From NCBI GenBank assembly GCA_013122435.1, contig WYDT01000014.1, positions 62,001-126,000 of the forward strand: 64,000 nt of DNA, given 5' to 3'. Under the pieces are notes generated by a model. The model was not told the DNA's origin. It did not search any database and saw only the letters and a list, made by a program, of their open reading frames with translations. Numbering within the stretch: position 1 is the stretch's first letter; each line of letters opens with the position of its first letter. Made by a program: the position numbers and the translations under genes. Origin of the DNA: Chloroflexi bacterium AL-N1. GTDB lineage: Bacteria > Chloroflexota > Chloroflexia > Chloroflexales > Roseiflexaceae. Positions 1-8,198 of this stretch are shown here, in pieces.

Positions 1-1
1 C

Positions 2-472
2 TGGATTCGTGACAATCTGCCAGAAGATGCAGTGATTGGGGCGAAGAACTCGGGTATTTATCAGTACTACTCTGGACGAACTGTCCTCAACATTGACGGC
101 AAACTCAACCACGAGATGATTCCGGTGATGGAACAACGCCTAATGCTGCCTTATCTGCGCGAGAGTGGTGTCGAGTATCTGGTTGATCGCAAGCAGGTGA
201 TGGAGCGCCACGTCTCTTTCTACAGCGCTGAACTTGGGGATGCACCACATCATCGCACACCTACGTTACTTGAGCGAATCGAAATTTATGGTAAGATTGC
301 TGCCAACCGATTGGGTGCTAATCTACCATTACATATCGACCAGGGTCCTCAAGGGTTTACGGCATCGCGTCCGTTCAGCGATGTTGCGACAGTCATACAG
401 GAGTTTGACCGGGCGAATGAGCGTGATAATCCGGTCGTGGTGTATCAACTAAAACCTGAAAATGTACCATAA
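2..472 (+). CDS. C-terminal end of a GT-C-type polytopic membrane protein (5' partial)
   Basis: The reading frame is open from the first bases of the window, so the N-terminus lies outside it. The visible part begins WIRDNLPEDAVIGAKNSG and continues with a YYSGRTVLNIDGKLNHEM stretch. That pattern (WI..N.P..A.IGA.N.G...Y.SGR.V.N.DG..N) is typical of the soluble C-terminal domain of dolichyl-phosphate-mannosyltransferase-like GT-C enzymes after their membrane segments. No transmembrane helix lies in the visible part. It precedes an epimerase and two glycosyltransferases, which fits a role in surface glycan assembly. The family assignment is from pattern recognition and the substrate cannot be inferred. 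Confidence 0.55.
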   Translation, partial: WIRDNLPEDAVIGAKNSGIYQYYSGRTVLNIDGKLNHEMIPVMEQRLMLPYLRESGVEYLVDRKQVMERHVSFYSAELGDAPHHRTPTLLERIEIYGKIAANRLGANLPLHIDQGPQGFTASRPFSDVATVIQEFDRANERDNPVVVYQLKPENVP

Positions 473-475
473 TCG

Positions 476-487
476 GTTTATATAAAC
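476..487. promoter_or_regulatory. 12-bp perfect palindrome upstream of the epimerase gene
   Basis: GTTTATATAAAC reads the same on both strands and lies between the GT-C stop and the start of the next gene. The same 12-mer recurs at 38095-38106. It may be an operator or simply an AT-rich spacer; no function is proven. Confidence 0.3.
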
Positions 488-506
488 GTGCATGGAGAAT
501 ACGTTG

Positions 507-1451
507 ATGAATGCAACAACAGTACTGGTCACAGGTGGTGGAGGTTTTATCGGTAGTCATCTGGTCGATCGACTGCTTCAGGCTGGCCACACTGTGCGGG
601 TGCTTGATAATTTTAGTACGGGACATCGCCACAACCTGGACCATGTGCGTGATCAGATCGAACTGTTTGAGAGCGATCTTCGAGATGCGGCTGCCGTTGA
701 GCGTGCGGTGCGTGGCGCTGAAGTTGTGTTCCACGAGGGTGCGCTACCATCTGTGCCACGTTCTGTTGACGATCCGTTTACAAGTAATGCCGTAAATGTT
801 GATGGGACACTCAATGTGTTGCTGGCAGCACGCGACACTGGTACACGACGAGTCGTTATTGCTTCGTCGTCATCGGTGTATGGTGATACGCCAAAGCTTC
901 CGAAAGTTGAGACAATGGCAACGCAGCCACGTTCACCCTACGCGGTTAGCAAACTGGCCGCCGAACAGTACACAGAGGTGTTTGCAGCACTGTATGAACT
1001 GGAAACCGTTGCATTGCGCTACTTCAATGTCTTTGGACCACGCCAGGACCCCACCTCGCAGTATGCGGGAGTGATTGCGCGGTTCTGTACAGCAGCGCTG
1101 CGGGGTGAGTCGTATCCGCTACAGGGCGATGGCCGACAATCGCGTGACTTTTCGTACATCGATAATGTGGTGGATGCAAATTTGTTGGCTGCCGAAGTGC
1201 CCGATGGGGCCGGGCAAGTCTTTAATATCGCCTGTAATCGCCAGATTTCCTTACTTGATATGATTACCACGCTGAATAAACTTGTGGGTTCTGATATTCC
1301 GATTGAATACGCTCCGACTCGTTCTGGTGATGTGCGGCACTCATTGGCCGATATCGAGAAAGCCAGACTGATGTTGGGCTACAAACCACGTGTGTCTTTC
1401 GAAGAGGGAATGGCGCACACACTTGATTGGTATCGTGAGAACGAATCGTAG
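507..1451 (+). CDS. NAD-dependent epimerase/dehydratase (extended SDR, UDP-glucose 4-epimerase type)
   Basis: This is an extended short-chain dehydrogenase/reductase of 314 residues, the usual family length. The nucleotide-binding motif TGGGGFIGSH spans residues 9-18 and the catalytic YAVSK runs from Y145 to K149, preceded by an SSSSVYG segment. The family interconverts nucleotide sugars such as UDP-glucose/UDP-galactose or their uronic acids; the exact substrate cannot be read from sequence. An upstream ATG at 492 is in frame, but GGAG at 494-497 sits 9 bases before ATG 507, so 507 is preferred. It is co-directional with two downstream glycosyltransferases and probably supplies their sugar nucleotide. 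Confidence 0.85.
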   Translation: MNATTVLVTGGGGFIGSHLVDRLLQAGHTVRVLDNFSTGHRHNLDHVRDQIELFESDLRDAAAVERAVRGAEVVFHEGALPSVPRSVDDPFTSNAVNVDGTLNVLLAARDTGTRRVVIASSSSVYGDTPKLPKVETMATQPRSPYAVSKLAAEQYTEVFAALYELETVALRYFNVFGPRQDPTSQYAGVIARFCTAALRGESYPLQGDGRQSRDFSYIDNVVDANLLAAEVPDGAGQVFNIACNRQISLLDMITTLNKLVGSDIPIEYAPTRSGDVRHSLADIEKARLMLGYKPRVSFEEGMAHTLDWYRENES

Positions 1452-1512
1452 TTATGTTGAGAGTGAGAATTACACCATATCTGCTTATACTCCCAGGGCT
1501 CGCTACGACGTG

Positions 1513-2796
1513 ATGCATATCATGTATTTTACAACGGCGTATGAGAGCGGTATCTTTGGCAATCGTATCCACGAGGAATTTCTGGAGCGATTGCATGCGG
1601 CTGGCCATGCCGTGAGTGTGTTTGTGCCGGATGCGAAACGTCGTGGTGGTGCACGGCTCACCCTTGCAGCGGGTCCCGTTCCGGTTGCGCGGGCTGCGGT
1701 CAGTGCGAATCGACTTGATCGAGTGGCAAATCTGCTCTCGGGTCGGCTGGTGCACTACGACTACTTTGCGACCGTGCTGCGTAGCTATTGCGCTTATGTG
1801 CGTGCCCATCCTGAGATTGATCTGGTGCATGTCGAGTCGGTGTATCCGCTTGGGGCCGTGGCTGCGTTGGCCGGTGGACGTCCGTTTGTGCCAACGATCC
1901 GTGGTGGTGATCTGATTGCGGACGATGCTATTGCATACGGCTTTGCGCGGTTCCGTAGTGTGCGCTGGTTGCTCCGGCTTACGTTTGCGCGGGCGGCACT
2001 TGTGCGGGCGGTGTCACCCGGAGCGCGTGATATGGCGATTCGTTATGGGTGTCCACCAGACAAGATCGTGGTGGTGCCGCGCCACCTGCGCGATGATTGT
2101 TTTGTCGAAGATGTGGCGGCAGCGCGCACGAAATGCCGCCAACTGATTGAGGAGCGTCACAAGCTGATGGACCGCAAAATCGTCGTGGCGGTGGGGCGTT
2201 TATTGCCAGTCAAAGGCTTTGATGACCTGATTCGGGCACTGCCGATGTTGTTGCAGCGGGTGCCAGATACGACGGTGCTGATCTGTGGCCCCAATCGAAC
2301 TGATCCGCAACTAGGCGATTATGCCTCCTATCTGCGCCGGTTGATGAATGAACGTGAAGTCGGCCATCGGGTGGTGCTGGTGGGGGCTGTTCCGCCAGAG
2401 CAGATGGCCGAATACCTCGCAGCGGCAGATGCGGTGGCGGTCCCATCGCTGATCGAGGGTGGCAACAAGATTCTGGTGGAGGGGGCCGCACTTGGTACGC
2501 CGTTTGTCGCGACGCAAACAGCGGGTACCATCGGCTTCTTCGATGAGTCGCATGGGTTTAGTATACCGCCCCGCAACCCTGAACGGTTGGCAGTAGCTCT
2601 CGCCGATCTCCTGTCCGATCAGGAAGCCTGGCAGCGTAAAAGTGCGGCGTGTCTGAACCAGCGAGTGCAGTTTCACGCGGACCACGTTACGACGGAGATG
2701 CTCCAACTCTACCAGGATGTACTCCAACACCGACACGCGGTGCCGTATGGGCATTCATCGACCAATAGTGATCAAAATGAACGGCTAAATGTATGA
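1513..2796 (+). CDS. Glycosyltransferase family 4 (GT-B fold)
   Basis: The product is a 427-residue retaining GT-B glycosyltransferase. The N-terminal half resembles the donor-independent acceptor domain (YFTTAYESGIFGNRIHEEF). The C-terminal half carries the GT4 signature E315-x7-E323 in the segment SLIEGGNKILVEGAALGTP. The frame is open upstream to 1390, but that would overlap the epimerase end; the ATG at 1513, starting MHIMYFTTAYESG, matches how this family begins. The last codons overlap the next glycosyltransferase by 4 bases (ATGA), indicating translational coupling. It likely adds a sugar in the cytoplasm during polysaccharide or glycolipid assembly; donor and acceptor are unknown. Confidence 0.8.
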   Translation: MHIMYFTTAYESGIFGNRIHEEFLERLHAAGHAVSVFVPDAKRRGGARLTLAAGPVPVARAAVSANRLDRVANLLSGRLVHYDYFATVLRSYCAYVRAHPEIDLVHVESVYPLGAVAALAGGRPFVPTIRGGDLIADDAIAYGFARFRSVRWLLRLTFARAALVRAVSPGARDMAIRYGCPPDKIVVVPRHLRDDCFVEDVAAARTKCRQLIEERHKLMDRKIVVAVGRLLPVKGFDDLIRALPMLLQRVPDTTVLICGPNRTDPQLGDYASYLRRLMNEREVGHRVVLVGAVPPEQMAEYLAAADAVAVPSLIEGGNKILVEGAALGTPFVATQTAGTIGFFDESHGFSIPPRNPERLAVALADLLSDQEAWQRKSAACLNQRVQFHADHVTTEMLQLYQDVLQHRHAVPYGHSSTNSDQNERLNV

Positions 2797-4028
2797 ACGG
2801 GACACTGTGTTTTATTGCGTATCCAACTAGCATGCAACTCCGTTCGGCCAATGCGATTCAGACGTGGAGCACGTTGCGTGAGTTGCAGAAGCAATACCCC
2901 GATCTGTTGGCGCTGATTCCGCGTTGGGGTGGTGGACCGTCGCGTTTTGATGAGGTGGGTGCGGTGCATTTACCGCGACCTGCGGTGGGGAGATTTTCAC
3001 GTTTCTACCGGAGTACCCTGTGGTACTACATGGAACGCAGTCTGTATGCGGCGATGTGCGCGGGGGTAGTGGCGTGGCAGCAGGCGCGGGGGCGCACTTT
3101 TGCAGCAGTATATGTACGTGAGGTCCTCTGTGCGGCATGGTGGTCGGCAGTATGGGGACCGCGATTGGGCCTACCAGTGGTGTACGAAGCACACGATCTG
3201 GAAAGCTGGAATCCGTCACGGGCCAAAGAGCGTTGGGCACAGCCATTGCTCAATCTTGTGGATCGCGTGGCGCTTGGCCGAGCCGATTATGTTACGTCGT
3301 TGACCGAGCAATTTCGTCAGGTGTTGATTGATATTGCATGGCAAACCCCCGAGCGAATCTCGGTGGTGCCTGATGGTTATGACCCAATGCAGTATTTTCC
3401 ACGTGACCGTGTGGCATGTCGTGATACACTGGGTATGGCAACAGACGAGTTATTGATAGTCTATAGCGGTCTGACATTTGCCTATCGTGGCCTGGAACGC
3501 CTGATCGATGCGTTTGCAGTGTTGGTGACGACCTATCCACAACTACGATTAGTGCTCGTTGGGGGGCGACCGACAGAAATCGAAGCTCTGCACCGCCAAG
3601 CACAAGGTCTGGGCATTGATGAACGGGTGCGGCTGACAGGGCAACTCCCACAGGAGGACACACCCGCGTATCTCGGCGCTGCCGATGTGCTGGTCATTCC
3701 CGATACCGTGACCGATGTGACGGCTTCACCACTCAAGTTGTTTGAGTATATGGCGGCACAACGAGCCATTGTGTTACCAAACTTACCAGCACTTCAGGAA
3801 ATTCTGCCATCCGACATAGGATGGTATTTTCGTCGGGGTGATACGCACGATTTAACGGCAACGCTTGCTGATACACTCGCTGATGCAGCGGACCGCGAGG
3901 CGCGGGCGATCTCTGCGGCAAAGCTGGTACAACATTACAGCTATACTGCACGAGCGCAGCGTCTGCTGGCGGCAGTTCAGTGTGTGTCACAGATTTCTCA
4001 GCAAACTCTCATCTATAAACGAGGTTAA
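2793..4028 (+). CDS. Glycosyltransferase family 4 (second, translationally coupled)
   Basis: This 411-residue protein starts inside the stop codon of the previous glycosyltransferase. It has the GT-B layout: an N-terminal Rossmann half with PVVYEAHDLE, a middle segment ISVVPDGYDP typical of GT4 proteins, and a donor-binding half with DVLVIPDTVTDVTASPLKLF followed by EYMAAQ. The first Glu of the usual E-x7-E pair appears replaced, but the LFEYMA glutamate is present. It may act on the product of the preceding enzyme. Sugar specificity is not inferable. Confidence 0.75.
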   Translation: MNGTLCFIAYPTSMQLRSANAIQTWSTLRELQKQYPDLLALIPRWGGGPSRFDEVGAVHLPRPAVGRFSRFYRSTLWYYMERSLYAAMCAGVVAWQQARGRTFAAVYVREVLCAAWWSAVWGPRLGLPVVYEAHDLESWNPSRAKERWAQPLLNLVDRVALGRADYVTSLTEQFRQVLIDIAWQTPERISVVPDGYDPMQYFPRDRVACRDTLGMATDELLIVYSGLTFAYRGLERLIDAFAVLVTTYPQLRLVLVGGRPTEIEALHRQAQGLGIDERVRLTGQLPQEDTPAYLGAADVLVIPDTVTDVTASPLKLFEYMAAQRAIVLPNLPALQEILPSDIGWYFRRGDTHDLTATLADTLADAADREARAISAAKLVQHYSYTARAQRLLAAVQCVSQISQQTLIYKRG

Positions 4029-4040
4029 AACTGTTACCTT

Positions 4041-4832
4041 TTGAGCACTTACAACGTCATGGAATTAGGACACATTATTGAAGCATACGGGCAGACGATC
4101 CCTGTTGATGGAAAGCCCGAATATTTTCGGTTGCATCGGTATCGCTTTCGTACGTTACTTGGTGCATTAGCCAAAGCGCCTGCCAAAGATGTATTGGAGA
4201 TAGGCGCAACACCAGGACAGTTTACGGAGATCCTGGTGCGAGCAGGATATAGTGTCAGTGCGATTGACCTGTTTCCTGAGCAGCGGGCGGCCCTGTGGGA
4301 CTCGCTGGGGGTGGATGTGCGTTTCTGTAACCTGGACGAACAGCCACTGCCGTATGCTGATAGTAGCTTTGATGCAGTCATTTTTTCGGAAGTGATCGAA
4401 CATCAAGCTGCTTCGCCGTTATCGGGATTGCGAGAAATGGCACGGGTGCTCCGGCCTGGTGGTCGTTTAATCATGACAACACCAAACCAACATTATTTTA
4501 AGAGCCGTATGCGTATGCTGGCTGATATCCTTTTAGGCCGACCTTTTGAGGGATTCCGAGAGTTTCAGCGCAGTATGCAACTTGATGGGGCGCAACGCTA
4601 TTACAACCACAGTCGTCTATATACTATGCAGGAGGCGTGCTGGTTGTTTGAAGAGGCAGGTTTTACCGTCGCCCATCATCATTATGTTGATGCCTGGGAA
4701 CGGGTGGGTGTGGAAGCGCGGCGGTTGTTGCATCATCCGTTACGGGTGTCGGTAAAAGCGAGTTTGGTGGGGTTTGGCTATTGCTTTCCCCAAGCGCGCT
4801 CAATGCTCTTGTTGGTCGGTCAAAAGCCATGA
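4041..4832 (+). CDS. Class I SAM-dependent methyltransferase
   Basis: The protein has a Methyltransf_11-type core. Motif I reads DVLEIGATPGQFTEIL, followed by AIDLFPEQ (acidic residue after strand 2), ADSSFDAVIFSEVIEH and LRPGGRLIMTTPN. The frame begins at TTG 4041 and an ATG at 4059 (MELGHIIEAYG) is an alternative start; no convincing Shine-Dalgarno decides between them. Its place directly after two glycosyltransferases suggests methylation of a sugar or glycan intermediate, as in O-antigen clusters, but this is context only. Confidence 0.75.
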   Translation: MSTYNVMELGHIIEAYGQTIPVDGKPEYFRLHRYRFRTLLGALAKAPAKDVLEIGATPGQFTEILVRAGYSVSAIDLFPEQRAALWDSLGVDVRFCNLDEQPLPYADSSFDAVIFSEVIEHQAASPLSGLREMARVLRPGGRLIMTTPNQHYFKSRMRMLADILLGRPFEGFREFQRSMQLDGAQRYYNHSRLYTMQEACWLFEEAGFTVAHHHYVDAWERVGVEARRLLHHPLRVSVKASLVGFGYCFPQARSMLLLVGQKP

Positions 4833-4871
4833 TGCAAGCACTTTGTTGGGAACTTATGTGCCAAGTCGAAC

Positions 4872-4905
4872 GTCATAAAACTAAGCATTGTGCCTGTTTT
4901 ATGAC
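4872..4905. repeat. 10-bp perfect inverted repeat (hairpin)
   Basis: GTCATAAAAC at 4872-4881 and GTTTTATGAC at 4896-4905 are perfect complements around a 14-base loop. The hairpin lies 35 bases before the lipoprotein start. There is no T-run directly after it, so it could be an operator or a weak terminator of the glycan genes. Confidence 0.45.
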
Positions 4906-4939
4906 ATTGAACCCTGAATAAAAGGGAGGACATACCTTT

Positions 4940-5758
4940 ATGAATCAAGCAATTTTAACCAAACCACGCACATTATTGTACGTGTTAGTGGTCGCGCTGT
5001 TTTCGGCAGCCGTGTTACTCTCCAGTTGTGGAACAGACCCTGCGGCTCAGGCTGAACAAGCACCACCGCCAGAGGATATCATTCCTGATCCGCCACCGAT
5101 GCCAACAGGCGCGCCCCGCGAGCCAACACCAGCTCCACCGCCTGCACCATCAGCCGAGGTAGGTTTAGCGGAGGCGAGTACGACACTGGCATCTACTGAT
5201 TTCGAGGGAACCACGGATTTATCTACGTGGGAAGTAATTGATGGTACTGATGTTGTGCCAGAGCCTTCGATCTGGGAAGTCCAGGATGGCCGTTTGTCAC
5301 AGATTAGCGATGGTTACGGTATACCGGCAATGTTCCCAACCGCGTTAGTGACCGGTGAGGCTGACTGGTCGAACTATGTCGTTACCTCAGCCGTCTATGC
5401 GACTGGTAACGATGAAGTTGGTCTGGTGGTTCGCGCAAGTGATGAGGGCTACTACGTTTTCCGTATGTTATCTGCCACATCTGGTGGACCAACCCGTATT
5501 CTTTCACGTTATGATGCAGCCGCTGTTGATTATGAGAATCTGGCTACTTCGGATGGTGATGGATATGAGTTGGAGCGATGGTATACGTTACAAGTTGCAG
5601 TTCAGGGCGATCAGATTCGTGCTTTCGTTGATGGTGAACTGGTCATTGAAACAACTGATGCAACGTTGACGCAGGGCCGTGCAGGTGTATATGGTTATGC
5701 ATTGGGTGATCTCCAGTTTGATAACTTTGCAGTTCAAGCGCTGCCAGACACCCAGTAA
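4940..5758 (+). CDS. Secreted lipoprotein with a concanavalin A-like (LamG/DUF1080-type) domain
   Basis: The 272-residue product has a lipoprotein signal peptide: basic start, hydrophobic run at residues 12-28 and a lipobox ending at C30 (VLLSSC). A Pro- and Ala-rich linker follows to about residue 75. The rest resembles a jelly-roll domain: DFEGTTDLSTWEVIDG, WEVQDGRLSQ, DWSNYVVTSAVYA, DEVGLVVRASDEGYYVFR and a C-terminal GDLQFDNFAVQ. These are typical of LamG or 3-keto-disaccharide hydrolase-like (DUF1080) domains that bind or act on glycans. AGGGAGG about 11 bases upstream of ATG 4940 supports the start. It probably sits on the outer face of the membrane. Enzyme activity is not demonstrated. 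Confidence 0.7.
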   Translation: MNQAILTKPRTLLYVLVVALFSAAVLLSSCGTDPAAQAEQAPPPEDIIPDPPPMPTGAPREPTPAPPPAPSAEVGLAEASTTLASTDFEGTTDLSTWEVIDGTDVVPEPSIWEVQDGRLSQISDGYGIPAMFPTALVTGEADWSNYVVTSAVYATGNDEVGLVVRASDEGYYVFRMLSATSGGPTRILSRYDAAAVDYENLATSDGDGYELERWYTLQVAVQGDQIRAFVDGELVIETTDATLTQGRAGVYGYALGDLQFDNFAVQALPDTQ

Positions 5759-5793
5759 AGTAAAGCAATGTGGTTTAAGGAGAACGTATTCTT

Positions 5794-8109
5794 ATGGTGA
5801 ATTATCGTACAATGCTTACGCGCCGTCATCGCTTCGTTGCAGTGGGGATGGCGCTCCTCTTGATATTGACACTGGTTATGATCGTCCCCGCTGCTAATGT
5901 TCAGGGTTCGCCATATCCTTCGACTGAGGAGAGCAGATTACTGTCTCCTACTAATGAAGATCTGGCGCAGGCCTATCCCGCGACGATTGAGTGGGAGGAC
6001 GCTCCGCAACGGGCCAACAACGAAGACTCGTTCCATCCCTGGATTGCTGTCGATAGTAATGACAACTCGCACATTGTTTATGTTGCTGATAATGGACGAC
6101 TCCGCTATATGAACGATGTAAATGGAAGTTTTGGTGATACTCAGGAACTGGCACGTGGCCTTGATGGTAACCGTGATCCCTTTATTGCCATAGCTGCTGG
6201 CCCGAATAATCTGTTGCATGTGGCTTATGTCACGGTGGGGTCAGGGAACAATGTGCTGTATCGTCGGGGCACGCCCGATGGTGCCAATGTGAACTGGGGC
6301 AATGCCATTCAATTGTCTGCTGGCTCTAAGTCGTTTGGGGCCCATGTGACTGTGGACAATAGCGGTGATGCTCATGTGGTCTGGATCGAGGACCGCTGTG
6401 GTGAGTATGAGGTATTCCATCGCGAAGTCTTTGCGGATGGGAATGTCTCGGGTATTACCTCCCCTATTGGTGGATGTAGATTCCATAATCGTCCACAGGT
6501 TGCGGTCACGGATGATGGGAAAGCCCACGTAGTCGTCCAGCGCGATGGTCGTACGGAAATCTTCTATGCCCGCTATGACCAGGGTGGCTGGGTCAGTCAG
6601 AATATCTCCGACACGGGTGGAACCAATTCCCTGAACCCGACCATTACCACTGATGGAGAAAACCTGTATGTGGCGTGGGGTGAGGGGATTTCATCAGGCA
6701 ATCACGATGTATTGTTCCGGCGCTCAACCGATGGCGGTGAGAATTGGTCCAATACGATTGCGATGTCCGATGGCCCAGGTTTTGCGTCTTTCCCCAGTTT
6801 GACCTGGTCTGAGTCAGCGCAACGGGCTTATATTGCTTGGTCTGACGATGCAGTGAATAACCGAGAAATCTGGGTGCGTGAGTTTGATCCGTCCAATGGC
6901 CGCACCACCGAAGCTGATAAACTGACCAATCTCAATGATGAGTCGACTCTGCCTACTATCTCTGCTGGGCCGACACGAGTGGACACATCATGGCAAGACA
7001 AAGTTGACGGTCCGCGACGGGTGTATCGCTGGCGGGGTACCACCGCAGAGAGTACCTGTAATGGTGCGTTGGTGCTCAATGGTGGTGAAGAAGCGACCCG
7101 TGGGACCAGCGTGACTGCGGCGATTACCCCTGATAATTGTCAACCGAATCAGATGAAGCTATCCGTGGATGACCCAATCACCGAGGATACGCCGTTAGAG
7201 GCTTATCAGGCTAGCCGTGCCGTGGCTATGCCGAGTGCGGATGTCTGTGAACGAACCGTCTATGGCCAACTCTTTGTGGATGGGCGTGGTGGTGATACCT
7301 TTAGCGATACGATTGTGGTCGATCCGGCGGTGACGGCGCAGGTGAGTGTGCGTAATCCGTATCTGCCTGGGCAGCCCCCGGTGTTAGATGATGATGGACG
7401 TGCGCTGGATGGTGATCCCAACTATACTCGGGTGCGCCAAGCCCGCCTGAACATTTCGGGCGCCACCGATTGTTCGGGGTTGAGTGCGTTTAGTATGCCG
7501 GGGATTACGACCCAGGCGATTACGAACAATGCCTATCGGGACCTGGTCCGTTTGCCGGGGAATGAGGCGCAAGGTGCCAAGACCTTCCAGGTATCCGTGA
7601 CCGATGGCATTGGTAATGATGACCTGTTCCCATCTGCAAGTACATCTTTCAATATGATCTACGACACGACCGTTCCAGTGCTGGATACTGAGGAATTCTC
7701 GCCCACGGTGACCGGACCAGTGAGCGCGACCAGCATTCTGGTGGATCTGTCGTTTGCCGAGATTGCGGTGGATGATAATCTGTATGGCCAGCGGGAGAAC
7801 CTGCCGGCGGGACGGGAGTACTGGGGCATCTGGGTGGCCAACAGTCGCACGGCGGATGTGGCAGACAGTGATTTGAGCTGGACGGCGGTGCGGGTGCAGC
7901 CTGGGACGAGTTTCACCGCCGAGTGGAACCTGTTCAATGGGTTAGGCTATGGTGCAAGCCCGAACAACCGCCAGGGTGAGTACTATGTGCACGTGAAGTT
8001 CCTGGACGGCGCGGGTAACCCGTCGGCGGAGACGCTTCGCTCGCCAGTCATTAACCTGCAACCCGGCTACAGTTTAATTGAAACCAATCTTCCTCTGGTT
8101 CGCAGGTAG
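5794..8109 (+). CDS. Large secreted propeller-like (sialidase/BNR-type) protein with PLVRR C-terminus
   Basis: The 771-residue protein has an N-terminal signal peptide (RRHRFVAVGMALLLILTLVM). From about residue 75 to 400 it has sialidase-like repeats of the type HPWIAVDSNDNSHIVYV and HVTVDNSGDAHVVWIED, and one Asp-box-like stretch RRSTDGGENWSNTI. The second half (residues 410-760) looks like extracellular beta-sandwich material, with few cysteines. It ends ETNLPLVRR without a membrane anchor; a similar tail closes another secreted protein in this window. AAGGAG about 12 bases upstream supports ATG 5794. It follows the lipoprotein by 35 bases, probably in one operon. No catalytic residues of a sialidase can be asserted. 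Confidence 0.65.
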   Translation: MVNYRTMLTRRHRFVAVGMALLLILTLVMIVPAANVQGSPYPSTEESRLLSPTNEDLAQAYPATIEWEDAPQRANNEDSFHPWIAVDSNDNSHIVYVADNGRLRYMNDVNGSFGDTQELARGLDGNRDPFIAIAAGPNNLLHVAYVTVGSGNNVLYRRGTPDGANVNWGNAIQLSAGSKSFGAHVTVDNSGDAHVVWIEDRCGEYEVFHREVFADGNVSGITSPIGGCRFHNRPQVAVTDDGKAHVVVQRDGRTEIFYARYDQGGWVSQNISDTGGTNSLNPTITTDGENLYVAWGEGISSGNHDVLFRRSTDGGENWSNTIAMSDGPGFASFPSLTWSESAQRAYIAWSDDAVNNREIWVREFDPSNGRTTEADKLTNLNDESTLPTISAGPTRVDTSWQDKVDGPRRVYRWRGTTAESTCNGALVLNGGEEATRGTSVTAAITPDNCQPNQMKLSVDDPITEDTPLEAYQASRAVAMPSADVCERTVYGQLFVDGRGGDTFSDTIVVDPAVTAQVSVRNPYLPGQPPVLDDDGRALDGDPNYTRVRQARLNISGATDCSGLSAFSMPGITTQAITNNAYRDLVRLPGNEAQGAKTFQVSVTDGIGNDDLFPSASTSFNMIYDTTVPVLDTEEFSPTVTGPVSATSILVDLSFAEIAVDDNLYGQRENLPAGREYWGIWVANSRTADVADSDLSWTAVRVQPGTSFTAEWNLFNGLGYGASPNNRQGEYYVHVKFLDGAGNPSAETLRSPVINLQPGYSLIETNLPLVRR

Positions 8110-8136
8110 CGTTTTTATCATACAGTTACGTCTTAG

Positions 8137-8171
8137 CAAGCCGATAGGTCAACCTGTCGGCTTGTTTGTCT
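8137..8171 (+). terminator. Rho-independent terminator after the secreted protein gene
   Basis: A 12-bp stem (CAAGCCGATAGG with CCTGTCGGCTTG, one wobble) with a TCAA loop at 8149-8152 is followed by TTTGTCT. It lies 27 bases after the stop codon at 8109. Confidence 0.75.
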
Positions 8172-8198
8172 CCATCAAAATTATGGTATGATGGCAGC

